Assembly: GCA_046351215.1 (NCBI GenBank)
Contig: JAXLYX010000012.1
Span: forward strand, 210,564-274,563
DNA length: 64,000 bases
Reading direction: 5' to 3'
Source: JAXLYX01 sp046351215
Lineage (GTDB): Bacteria > Myxococcota_A > Polyangia > Polyangiales > Houyiibacteriaceae
Made by a program: the position numbers and the translations under genes. The number at the start of each line of letters is the position of its first letter. The first letter of the stretch is position 1. A model generated the notes under the pieces. The model was not told the origin of the DNA and ran no database searches. It was given only the letters and a program-made list of their open reading frames with translations. Of the stretch, positions 50,075 through 58,751 are shown piece after piece.

Positions 50075-51513
50075 TGCAGGTGCTCTTCGCAGGTGCCGAG
50101 CTCTACCCCTACGTGAAGGTGGGCGGGCTCGGAGACGTCATGGCCGCGCTCCCCCGCGCCCTCCGCAAGGCGGGCGCCGACGTACGGGTCATCGTGCCGG
50201 GCTTCCCGGCCGTGCTCTCGCGCGTCTCGGTCGAGCGCGAGGTGATGCGGATCCCGGACCTCTTCGGGGGCGGCGAGGCCCGGATCCTCTTCGGAGAGAC
50301 GCCCGACGGCCTGCCGCTCTACGCGGTGGACTGTCCCGGCTTCTACGAGCGCCACGGCGATCCGTACGCCGAGTGGGGTGATTCGGCCCGCCGCTTCGCC
50401 GCCTTCTCCTACGCGATCGCCCGCCTCGGGCTCGACGGGGACGGCCTCGGCTTCCGGCCGAGCGTCGTGCACTGCCACGACTGGCAGACGGCGCTCGCGC
50501 CCGTCTACATCGGCCACGACTGGTCGGGGCGCCGCGTTCCGACGGTGCTGACGATCCACAACCTCGCGTACCAGGGCGTCTATCCCTCGGCCATGGTGGA
50601 AGAGCTCCGCCTGTCGCGCGAGTGCTTCCACCTCTACGCGGCCGAGTACCACGGTCAGCTCAACTTCCTGAAGGCCGGCCTCGGCTACGCCTGGAAGATC
50701 ACGACCGTCAGCCCGACGTACGCGCGCGAGATCACCTCGCCCGACGGCGGCTTCGGTCTCGACGGCCTGCTCGCGCACCGGAGCTACGATCTCGTCGGCA
50801 TCGTCAACGGGATCGACGACGAGCTCTGGGATCCCGCGGAGTCGCCCGAGCTGCCCGTGAACTTCGACGTGAAGACGCTCGATCGGCGCCTCGAGGGCAA
50901 GATCGAGCTCCAGCGCCGGCTCGGCCTCGACGTCGATCCGAACGCGCCGCTCTTCGGCGTCGTCAGCCGTCTCGCGGAGATCAAGGGGCTCGACCTCGTG
51001 CTCTCGAACGTCGACTGGATCCGCCACCTCGGCGGGCAGCTCGTCGTCCTCGGACGCGGCGACCACGACCTCGAGGCCCGGTTCCGCGCCGCGGAGCTCG
51101 CGAACCGAGGGCGCGTCTGCTCCTGGATCGGCTACGACGAGGGCCTCGCGCACCACGTCTTCGCCGCCGTCGACTCGCTCATCGTGCCGTCGCGCAGCGA
51201 GCCCTGCGGTCTCACGCAGATGTACGCGCAGCGCTACGGCGCGCTCCCCCTCGTGCGTGCGACGGGCGGCCTCGCGGACACCGTGACCGAGATCTCGCCG
51301 GAGTCGCTCGAGGACGGAACCGGCACGGGGTTCCGCTTCGATCGCATCGACGGTTGGGCCCTCGGCGACGCGATCGGCCGCGCGAACGCCCTCTTCCACG
51401 ACGCGAAGGGCGCTTGGCGCAAGGCCCAGGTCAACGGGATGACGAAGGATTGGAGCTGGGGCCCGTCGGCCCGGCGCTATCTCGAGGTCTACCGCTCGAT
51501 CGCCCAGTGGTGA
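50074..51513 (+). CDS. glgA: Glycogen synthase (ADP-glucose, GT5)
   Basis: The 479-residue GT5 enzyme extends alpha-1,4-glucan chains from ADP-glucose. The N-terminal KVGGLGDVMAALPRAL holds the Lys-x-Gly-Gly motif that binds ADP-glucose; VVHCHDWQTALAP, TIHNLAYQGVYP, VVSRLAEIKGLDL and PSRSEPCGLTQMYAQRYG with the catalytic Glu follow. GTGTGFRF near the C-terminus is the usual late motif. It starts on the last base of the glgC stop codon. Convergent with the STAS-like gene, 15 nt apart. Confidence 0.96.
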   Translation: MQVLFAGAELYPYVKVGGLGDVMAALPRALRKAGADVRVIVPGFPAVLSRVSVEREVMRIPDLFGGGEARILFGETPDGLPLYAVDCPGFYERHGDPYAEWGDSARRFAAFSYAIARLGLDGDGLGFRPSVVHCHDWQTALAPVYIGHDWSGRRVPTVLTIHNLAYQGVYPSAMVEELRLSRECFHLYAAEYHGQLNFLKAGLGYAWKITTVSPTYAREITSPDGGFGLDGLLAHRSYDLVGIVNGIDDELWDPAESPELPVNFDVKTLDRRLEGKIELQRRLGLDVDPNAPLFGVVSRLAEIKGLDLVLSNVDWIRHLGGQLVVLGRGDHDLEARFRAAELANRGRVCSWIGYDEGLAHHVFAAVDSLIVPSRSEPCGLTQMYAQRYGALPLVRATGGLADTVTEISPESLEDGTGTGFRFDRIDGWALGDAIGRANALFHDAKGAWRKAQVNGMTKDWSWGPSARRYLEVYRSIAQW

Positions 51514-51528
51514 GCGGACGCGTCGCGC

Positions 51529-52017
51529 TCACTTGCGTCGGAGCTTCGCGAGCCTCGCCTCCATCGCCGGCGTGAGCGTCAGGCCTCCGGCCTGCATCCG
51601 CTCGCGCACGAAGGGGAGCGCTTCGTCGATCGTGGCGAACGGCTTCGTCGGGCTGACGGGAGGCGCGATCCAGAAGACCGCCGTCATCGCGCCACGGAGG
51701 ATCGCGGACGAGAGCAGGAGGACGTCGGCGAGCTTGTAGCGAGAGAGCTCGCGCATCTCGACGTTGCTCGCGAAGTCGGTGAAGGCCTTGCGCTGCTTCG
51801 GGTTGATGCCGAGCTCGATGTCGAGGCCGTCGATGAGGACGAGGTGCTTCTCGCGCCGACGGAGGATCGCCGTGAGAGCCGTGATCATGCCGTCGACCTC
51901 CGCGTCGGTCAGCGGATGCCTCGGCATGCCGAGGATCACGAGCGGGAAGTAGCTCGTGTCGATTTCGATGCCGCCGACCTTCTGGATGCCGGTCTTGGTG
52001 TCGAGGGTGGTGGCCAT
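51529..52017 (-). CDS. Small soluble protein, STAS-like fold suspected
   Basis: The 162-residue protein has alternating strands and helices: YFPLVILGMPRHPLTDAEVDGMITALTAILRRREKHLVLIDGLDIELG, FASNVEMRELSRYKLADVLLLSSAILRGAMTAVFWIAPPVSP. That pattern, with a strand-loop-helix at KHLVLIDG, looks like the SpoIIAA/STAS-like proteins of unknown role common in Myxococcota. No catalytic residues or signal peptide are visible. It lies inside the glycogen island, oriented opposite to glgCA, but nothing ties it to glycogen. Confidence 0.72.
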   Translation of the reverse strand: MATTLDTKTGIQKVGGIEIDTSYFPLVILGMPRHPLTDAEVDGMITALTAILRRREKHLVLIDGLDIELGINPKQRKAFTDFASNVEMRELSRYKLADVLLLSSAILRGAMTAVFWIAPPVSPTKPFATIDEALPFVRERMQAGGLTLTPAMEARLAKLRRK

Positions 52018-52158
52018 GCGGCTCGGAGTCTCCTTCCCCTAGCCTAGGCCAAACGGCCGGCCCGTGGGCGAGCCGAACCCCCGTGGCCGCCGTGGGATGC
52101 CGATGCGGCCGGCGGCCGCCGAGGGTACGCGTACGATACCTCGCACTCGCGCCGCCGC

Positions 52159-54282
52159 TCAGGGCGGCATCCGGCAGGACGAGCCCACGGACGCGGGCAG
52201 GTACGCCTGGTAGACGTAGTCCTTCACCATGCGGTCGGCGCTGAAGCGCCAGGCGAGCGTCGCGATCGAGCGCTTCACGCGATGGACCCAGCGCTTCGGC
52301 ACCCCGTCGTCGTCCCGGTCGTAGTAGAGGGGGACGATCTCCTGCTCGAGGACGCGGTAGAGCGACTCGGCGTCACGGGCATCCTGCACGTCGTCGCGCA
52401 CGTGGGTCTCGCCGTTGCCGATCGCGAAGCCGTTGTGGCCGTCCCAGGCCTCGGCCCACCAGCCGTCGAGGATCGAGGCGTGCAGGCCGCCGTTCATCAC
52501 GGCCTTCATGCCGCTCGTGCCGCAGGCCTCGAGGGGACGGCGCGGGTTGTTCAGCCACGCGTCGACGCCCTGATAGAGGATGCGTCCGATGTGCATGTTG
52601 TAGTTCTCGACGAAGACGATCCGGTTCGCGAAGCGCGGATCCTCCATGTACTTCGCGACGCGCTGGATGATCTGCTTGCCCGGATGGTCCGCGGGATGCG
52701 CGCGGCCGGCGAAGAGGATGTTCACCGGACGCTTCGGGTCGTTCAGGATCGCGGCGAGGCGGTCCGGATCGCGGAAGATCAGATCGGCCCGCTTGTAGGG
52801 CACGAAGCGGCGGGCGAAGCCGATCGTCAGCACGTCGGGATCGAGGGGGAGGGCCGGGCTCTTCGGGAGGCCGAGGCGGTCGAGCATGCGGTTCACGCGC
52901 TCGCCGACGACGCGGTCGAGGCGTGCCTTGAGGACGCGCTTCAGATCCCAGATCTCGGCGTCGTCGACCTCGTAGATCGGGTACCAGGTCTCGGGCTTCG
53001 CGGTGTGCTCCGCCCAGTGCACGCCGAGGTGGGTCTTGTAGAGCTGATCCATCTCGGGCGCGAGCCAGGTGAGCGTGTGCACCCCGTTCGTGATGTGCCC
53101 GATCGGGACCTCTTCGTTCGTCCGATCCGGGTAGAGCACGTGCCACATGCGGCGGCTGACGACGCCGTGGAGGGCGGCGACGCCGTTCGTGCGGCGCGCG
53201 GTCTTGAGCGCGAGCACCGTCGGGAGGAAGGGGGAGCCGTGGTCGCGCGCGTCGACGCGGCCGAGCCCGAGGACGTCCTCGAGCGGCATCTTCAGGCCCT
53301 CGGCGAGCGGGTAGAGATGCTCGGCGGCGAGGTCGGCGGGGAAGCGGTCGTGACCGGCTTCGACGGGCGTGTGCGTCGTGAAGACGGTCGCCATGCCCGC
53401 GGCCTCGATGGCGTCCGGCGCGGCGAGCCCGTCCTCCTGCACGCGTCGGCGCGCGCGCTCGAGGATCGCGAACGCCGAGTGGCCTTCGTTCAGGTGGAAG
53501 ACGCTCGGCGTGATGCCGAGGGCTCGGAGCGCCCGGGTGCCGCCGACGCCGAGCAGGAGCTCCTGCTCGATGCGCACGCGCTGGTCGCCGCCGTAGAGGC
53601 GGGCGGTGAGGCCGCGGTCGTGCTCCGTGTTGGACTCGTCCCGCGTGTCGAGGAGGAGCAGCCGCACCGTGCCGACCCAGGTCTCGAGCACCTTCGCGTA
53701 GCAGGTGCGTCCTGGGAGCTCGACGGCCACGCGGACGGTCGAGCCGTCGGGAGCGCGTGCGGGGCCGAGCGGAAGGTCGCCGATGTCGACCGGCTCGACG
53801 ATGTCCTCCTGCCAGTACTCGCGGTTCAGCTGCTGGGCCGTGTAGCCCTGGTGGTAGAGCAGGCCGAGCGCCACCATCGGCACGCCGAGACCCGCGGCCG
53901 CCTTGAGGTGATCGCCGGCGAGGATCCCGAGGCCGCCCGAATAGATCGGGATCGACTCGTGAAGGCCGAACTCCATGCAGAAGTAGGCGACCGGCCGACC
54001 GCCCAGCGCGCTGCAGTGGATCGTCCCCCACTTGCGCGCCGTGTTCATGTCCTGGTGGTAGTGGCGGAGCGCCCGGTCGATGCGCGCGTGCGCGTCGATG
54101 TCGAGCGCGCGCCGCTCGAGCTTCTCGGGGTCGATCTGGCGCAGGAAGACGAGGGGGTTCTCGCGCGAGCGCAGGTGCAGGTCGAGATCGAGGTCCCGGA
54201 AGACGAGACGGACCTCCGGATGCCACGTCCACCACAGGTTGTGGCGGGTCAGGACGAGCAGCTTCTGGACCAGCGTGGACAT
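52159..54282 (-). CDS. glgP: Alpha-glucan (glycogen) phosphorylase, GT35, short form
   Basis: The 707-residue enzyme releases glucose-1-phosphate from alpha-1,4-glucans. The N-terminal about 110 residues are of the DUF3417 type (LTRHNLWWTWHPEVRLVFRDL), as in the shorter bacterial/archaeal phosphorylases. AYFCMEFGLHESIPIYSGGLGILAGDHLKAA and FHLNEGHSAFAILE follow. The pyridoxal phosphate Lys is Lys593 in EACGTSGMKAVMNGGL. ATG 54282 starts 12 residues before the conserved NLWWTWHPEV. It lies 67 nt downstream of the debranching enzyme gene on the same strand, likely one transcript for glycogen breakdown. Confidence 0.95.
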   Translation of the reverse strand: MSTLVQKLLVLTRHNLWWTWHPEVRLVFRDLDLDLHLRSRENPLVFLRQIDPEKLERRALDIDAHARIDRALRHYHQDMNTARKWGTIHCSALGGRPVAYFCMEFGLHESIPIYSGGLGILAGDHLKAAAGLGVPMVALGLLYHQGYTAQQLNREYWQEDIVEPVDIGDLPLGPARAPDGSTVRVAVELPGRTCYAKVLETWVGTVRLLLLDTRDESNTEHDRGLTARLYGGDQRVRIEQELLLGVGGTRALRALGITPSVFHLNEGHSAFAILERARRRVQEDGLAAPDAIEAAGMATVFTTHTPVEAGHDRFPADLAAEHLYPLAEGLKMPLEDVLGLGRVDARDHGSPFLPTVLALKTARRTNGVAALHGVVSRRMWHVLYPDRTNEEVPIGHITNGVHTLTWLAPEMDQLYKTHLGVHWAEHTAKPETWYPIYEVDDAEIWDLKRVLKARLDRVVGERVNRMLDRLGLPKSPALPLDPDVLTIGFARRFVPYKRADLIFRDPDRLAAILNDPKRPVNILFAGRAHPADHPGKQIIQRVAKYMEDPRFANRIVFVENYNMHIGRILYQGVDAWLNNPRRPLEACGTSGMKAVMNGGLHASILDGWWAEAWDGHNGFAIGNGETHVRDDVQDARDAESLYRVLEQEIVPLYYDRDDDGVPKRWVHRVKRSIATLAWRFSADRMVKDYVYQAYLPASVGSSCRMPP

Positions 54283-54349
54283 GAAAGAACCTTTCCCCCC
54301 GGGCGACCCTCCAAGGATCCCCCGATCCGGGCCCCTCGCGCAACGACGA

Positions 54350-57300
54350 TCATGCGAGAGCGAGCCAGACGCGGAGCGTCTCCGTGACGCTCCAGGCCTG
54401 CGCGTCACAGCCTCGTGGCAGGTGCGGTGCGTCGCCGTCGAGGACCTCCGGGAGCTGGCCGACGCAGCCACTGTCGAGATGGGCCGCCGTGCTCCCCAGG
54501 ATCGCCCGCGCGGCGCGCCGCGCCTCGGGGCTCGCGTCCCAGGCCGCGACCAGGGCCTCGGCGTAGGTGGCGAGCGGGAAGACCCAGGCGGTCCCGTTGT
54601 GATACGCGGGCTTGCGCTGACGGTCCTCGTCCCCCTCGTACCGTCCGCGGTAGGGATGGTGGGGATCGCCGAGGAGCTCCCCCCAGGGGGCGTGGATCGG
54701 GAGCTCGTAGCCGACCGGGAGGGGGGCGAGGCTCCGCATGCCTCCGGGGACGAGCAGCCTTCGCGTGGCGCTCGCCACCGAGGTCTTCGCCCGCTCGCCC
54801 TTCACGATCCCGAGCGCGATCGCCGTCAGCATGTTCGGCCTCAGGTGATCGTCCGCCCTCGCGTCCCGGGCCGGCGTCCCGGGGCCCGCGTGCAGCGTGT
54901 CCGAGAGGAACGGGAGGTCGTCGCGCACGTAGAGGGAGAACGACGTCTCCGCGTGCGCACGCAGGCCCACGAGGTGCGGATCCCCGCCGAGCGCGCCGCG
55001 CCGCTCGAGCTGCCGGAGGAGTCGGATCCACAGCGCCGCGAGCTCGATCGGGTAGCCCTCCCGCGGGGTCGCGGCAGGGTAGTTCGTGTCCATCCACGTG
55101 TAGTGCGGCGGGCTCCACACGAGGCCGCTCTCCGCATCGACGCGCACTCCGTTCGGCGCACCGGCCGCGTAGCCGCGCGCGATCGACAGCAGGATCTCCC
55201 CGATCGTCCGGCCGTCGCTCGCCTTCTCGTCGTAGAGCGACTCGCCGAGCACGCGAGCCGCGTCCTCGCAGGCGAGCGCGTAGAGGAGAGGCGCATCGGA
55301 CGTCTCGCGATTCGCCGTCGAGTCGGCCGAGAGCATGTTCGGCAGCGTTCCGTCGCGTTCGAGCGCGCCGTACGTCCTGAGCACGTCGAGGGTCTCCTCG
55401 TGGTAGCCCGCGACGACGAGACCGCGCAGCGCGATCAGGGTGTCGCGGCCCCAGTCGAGGAACCACGGATAGCCCGCGATCACCGTGGCGCCACCGTCCC
55501 GACGCACGAGGTACGCCCGCGCCGCCCGGGCGAGGCGGGCTCCGAACGCGTCCTCGGAGAGATCCGGCGCGTGCTTCGGCAGCTTCGGCGCCGGAGGCGT
55601 GAGGATCGCCTCGACGTCCGGCACCTCGGACTCCGCCGTGAGCAGGATCGTCGCCATCTCGCCTGCGCCGAGCGGGAGGTCGAACCAGCCGGGGCTGTAC
55701 GCATCGCCGTGATCGACGAGGCCACGGGTCGCCTCGAGCGGATGATGGGCGGAAGTCCACTCGGGCTCGGGATGGAAGGAGCCCGAGTCCGAGACCACGC
55801 GGAGCTTCCGATCGGGTGCGGGCGAGAAGAAGAACCCCTGCTCGCCGGTGCGATGGTGGACGTTCGAGGCGAAGTGGTGCTCGGAGCCCTCGTTCCGATG
55901 CGTCTCGGCGTGGAAGCCGCGATCCTCGAGATCGATGCGCACCGTCAGGCTCACGGCGCCGCTCGGCCCGAGCACCGTGCCGAGATCCGGCGATTCGGCC
56001 TCGCGCTCGAATCGGAGCACGGTCGCGTTCTCCCCTTCGCGCATGAACGCGACCATGCGGATGGCGACCCGCCGCTCGTCGCCGGCGTTCGCCGCGAAGC
56101 GCCAGACGGCCGGAGGCCCGGGCTCGAACGAGAGGAGGTTCTCCGAGCCGAGCGTCGTGAGGAAGCCGTCCGCGATCACCCAGAGGCGCACACGCTTCGC
56201 GAGCACGTGGCGGTCGCAGGGGGCCGAGGGGTGCAGGTTCGCCGCGAGGAGCGCGTCGTACTTGCTCGTCACCACGCCGGGCGCCATGTGGATGCGCGCC
56301 ATGCCGCCGCGGCCGTTCACGAGCAGCGCGAGGCTCTCGGGCAGGTTCGGGACCGGCGGTGGGGCCGCGGGGCGCTCGCCGAGGTGACGCAGCGTCGTGG
56401 CGAGCACGGTCGTGGTCTCGCCGAAGCGGCGCAGCACGACGGGTACGTCGACCCATCCCTCGCGGAGCTCGTGCGGGGGGAGCACGACGACGTGGCCGCC
56501 GTCGATCGCGATCGAGCGGTGCTCGCGAGGCTCTCCGTCCATCGGCTCGAGGCGCGCCCGGAACGGACGATCGTCGCGCACCAGCACGAAGTGCGCGGGC
56601 GGCACGAGGTTGATCTTCGGCGTGTCCGTCGGTGCGATCGTCACGACCTGCGGCATGTGCCCGGCGGCGACCGCGGACTCGAGCGCCGCGACGAGATCGC
56701 GGCGAGCGAGCCCTTCGTCGAGCGTGTGCAGACACCCCAGGAAACGCGCGGGATCGCGGCTCACGAGGGCGGCGAGCGCGCGGTAGTCGGCGGGACCGAT
56801 CGCCTCGTGCGGGAGCACCGCGGCGATGGCCGAGAGCGCGAAGGTCTCGGCGTCGCGGAGCTTCCGGTAGACGTCGCCCGTCTCCCCGTCCGGCACGGCC
56901 TTGGCCGCGAGGAAGAAGCAGTCGAGCGGCCCGAGCGAGACCCGGACGCGGTCTCCGTCGCGCACGGCGACCGGCGCCGTCTGTCCGAGCAGCTCGACGG
57001 TCTTCGGGCCTCCGCGATCCCAGACGGAGGCGGCGATCTCGAACGTGTGCGGCTCGCGCGTGTCGAGATTCGCGAGCACGAGCCCGTGGTCGCGTCCGTC
57101 GCGCGAGGTGCGTGCGACCGCGACGACCACGCTCCCGTCCGGGCTCACGCGCTCGAGCGTGGCGCCGTCGAAGAAGCAGGGATGCGTCGAGACGAGGCGG
57201 GTCAGCCGCGAGAGCTCGTGGACGAGGTTCGGCGCCTTGCCCCAGGCGAGCCCGCGCGCGCTGTGCACGTTGATCTGCTCTTCCGCGAGCCACTCGACGC

Positions 57301-58657
57301 CGTTCGTGAAGCCGTACCCGCCCGAGACGCTCGTGAGCGCGCAGAGGCGGTTGCGGAAGAGCGACCAGGCGCGACCGCCCTTCGCGAGACGCGCGTTGTC
57401 GTGCGTCTCGCTGTAGTGCACGAGCGTGCCGACGCGGTTGCTCTGGCGGATGGCGTGGTCGAGGTAGCCCTGCACCGGCACGGGATCGAAGTTCTGGAAG
57501 AGCTCCGAGTAGGCCCACTGCATGCCGCCCTCGCAGAGCAGCCGCTCCGTCAGGTCCCACGGTCCCCCGAGGCCCTCGGCGAGGAAGACGGTGTCCGGGA
57601 ATTCCTGCCTCACCGTCGACAGGATGTACTGCCACGCGGACAGTGGGACCATGTAGGCAGCGTCGCAGCGGAACCCGTCGATGCCGCGACGGCACCACTC
57701 GAGCAACGACTCGGCGATCGACGACCAGAGCCGCGGATGCGTGTGGTCGAGCTCGACGAGGTCCTCCCACCGCACGCCCCACGCGCCCGGCGAGTGGAAG
57801 CTCCCGTCGCTCTCGCGCAGGAACCAGTCCGGGTGGTTCTCGAGGAGCCACGACCGCCAGCCCGTGTGGTTCACGACGATGTCGAGGAAGACCATGCCCT
57901 CGCGTGCGTGCATCGCGTCCGCGAGCTCGCGGAATTGGTCGACGCCCGTGGTCTTCTTGTCGAAGACGACGAGCGCCGGATCGATGCCCGTCATGTCGAG
58001 CTGCGCGTAGGGGCTCCCGAAGCGCCCCATGCGTGCGTGCGTCGTCGGCGTCGGCCCGATCGGCAGGAGGTGCAGGATGCGGCAGCCGAGCACGTCGACG
58101 ATGTGCGGGACCTCGGCGGTGACGTCCCGGAGCGTCCCGGACGGCGGGATCACCGTGTAGCCCGCCTGGTCGAGCCTCGCGACCTCGGCCGTGTGCGGGC
58201 CCTCGAGGGTGTGCTCGAGCCGCTTCGACGGACCGAAGCACCGGGGGAACGCGCAATAGATCGTGTTGCCCGTGCGGACGTGGGCGGGATGCACCGAGAG
58301 CGCGAGATCGTCCCCGTCCGGCCAGGTCTGTCGCCCCTCGGCGTCGACCACGTACGCCTTCGCACGGAAGTGGCCCACCTCGAGGAGCGGGAGGTCGAGG
58401 GCGAAGCCGTCCTCCCGGAGCTCGAGCGGGATGTCGCGCCACGAGGCGCCGGCGAAGGTCGCCTCGTCCTCGGGCAACCGACCGAGCAGGGCGATCGTCT
58501 CGCGCCGGGCGACCTCGCCACGCGTCAGGTTGGTGCGTAGGAAGGCTCGGAGCCCGAGGTCCTTCGCCTCGGGGTGGCCGAGGCGGATCGACAGGCGGTC
58601 CCCCACGTGGCGGACGAGGTGGGTTCCGGGTGCGGGTTCCATGATCGGTCGCTGCAT
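54350..58657 (-). CDS. Bifunctional glycogen debranching enzyme (GH13 fused to GH133)
   Basis: This is a 1435-residue fusion. The GH13 half (about 130-500) has HLLPIGPTP, DIVVNHTG, GFRCDAAYM (nucleophile Asp332), VFLAEGLGG (acid/base Glu361) and YSETHDNARL (Asp420). A central beta-sandwich region of about 500 residues follows (about 520-1060). The GH133 half (about 1063-1430) has WFLDWGRDTLIALRGL, NGTAWVFPL and GCDAQAWSVTE. The order 4-alpha-glucanotransferase then amylo-1,6-glucosidase is that of eukaryotic AGL. GGAGGG 5 nt before ATG 58657 supports this start; ATGs at 58675 and 58642 are possible. Starts divergently to glgB (94 nt). Confidence 0.9.
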   Translation of the reverse strand: MQRPIMEPAPGTHLVRHVGDRLSIRLGHPEAKDLGLRAFLRTNLTRGEVARRETIALLGRLPEDEATFAGASWRDIPLELREDGFALDLPLLEVGHFRAKAYVVDAEGRQTWPDGDDLALSVHPAHVRTGNTIYCAFPRCFGPSKRLEHTLEGPHTAEVARLDQAGYTVIPPSGTLRDVTAEVPHIVDVLGCRILHLLPIGPTPTTHARMGRFGSPYAQLDMTGIDPALVVFDKKTTGVDQFRELADAMHAREGMVFLDIVVNHTGWRSWLLENHPDWFLRESDGSFHSPGAWGVRWEDLVELDHTHPRLWSSIAESLLEWCRRGIDGFRCDAAYMVPLSAWQYILSTVRQEFPDTVFLAEGLGGPWDLTERLLCEGGMQWAYSELFQNFDPVPVQGYLDHAIRQSNRVGTLVHYSETHDNARLAKGGRAWSLFRNRLCALTSVSGGYGFTNGVEWLAEEQINVHSARGLAWGKAPNLVHELSRLTRLVSTHPCFFDGATLERVSPDGSVVVAVARTSRDGRDHGLVLANLDTREPHTFEIAASVWDRGGPKTVELLGQTAPVAVRDGDRVRVSLGPLDCFFLAAKAVPDGETGDVYRKLRDAETFALSAIAAVLPHEAIGPADYRALAALVSRDPARFLGCLHTLDEGLARRDLVAALESAVAAGHMPQVVTIAPTDTPKINLVPPAHFVLVRDDRPFRARLEPMDGEPREHRSIAIDGGHVVVLPPHELREGWVDVPVVLRRFGETTTVLATTLRHLGERPAAPPPVPNLPESLALLVNGRGGMARIHMAPGVVTSKYDALLAANLHPSAPCDRHVLAKRVRLWVIADGFLTTLGSENLLSFEPGPPAVWRFAANAGDERRVAIRMVAFMREGENATVLRFEREAESPDLGTVLGPSGAVSLTVRIDLEDRGFHAETHRNEGSEHHFASNVHHRTGEQGFFFSPAPDRKLRVVSDSGSFHPEPEWTSAHHPLEATRGLVDHGDAYSPGWFDLPLGAGEMATILLTAESEVPDVEAILTPPAPKLPKHAPDLSEDAFGARLARAARAYLVRRDGGATVIAGYPWFLDWGRDTLIALRGLVVAGYHEETLDVLRTYGALERDGTLPNMLSADSTANRETSDAPLLYALACEDAARVLGESLYDEKASDGRTIGEILLSIARGYAAGAPNGVRVDAESGLVWSPPHYTWMDTNYPAATPREGYPIELAALWIRLLRQLERRGALGGDPHLVGLRAHAETSFSLYVRDDLPFLSDTLHAGPGTPARDARADDHLRPNMLTAIALGIVKGERAKTSVASATRRLLVPGGMRSLAPLPVGYELPIHAPWGELLGDPHHPYRGRYEGDEDRQRKPAYHNGTAWVFPLATYAEALVAAWDASPEARRAARAILGSTAAHLDSGCVGQLPEVLDGDAPHLPRGCDAQAWSVTETLRVWLALA

Positions 58658-58751
58658 CGGCCCTCCAGCATCCATCGTCGTCCGTCCCCTGTCATCCGTG
58701 GTCTGCAACGTTGGCGAGCCCCCACGGAGCGTGGGAGAGTCCCGAGAGAAC

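Noticed and set aside
54080..58540. A 1486-codon plus-strand frame opposite the debranching enzyme
   Set aside because: Shadow of the minus-strand gene: composition is Arg/Glu-rich, no motif, while the opposite strand has complete glycoside hydrolase motifs.
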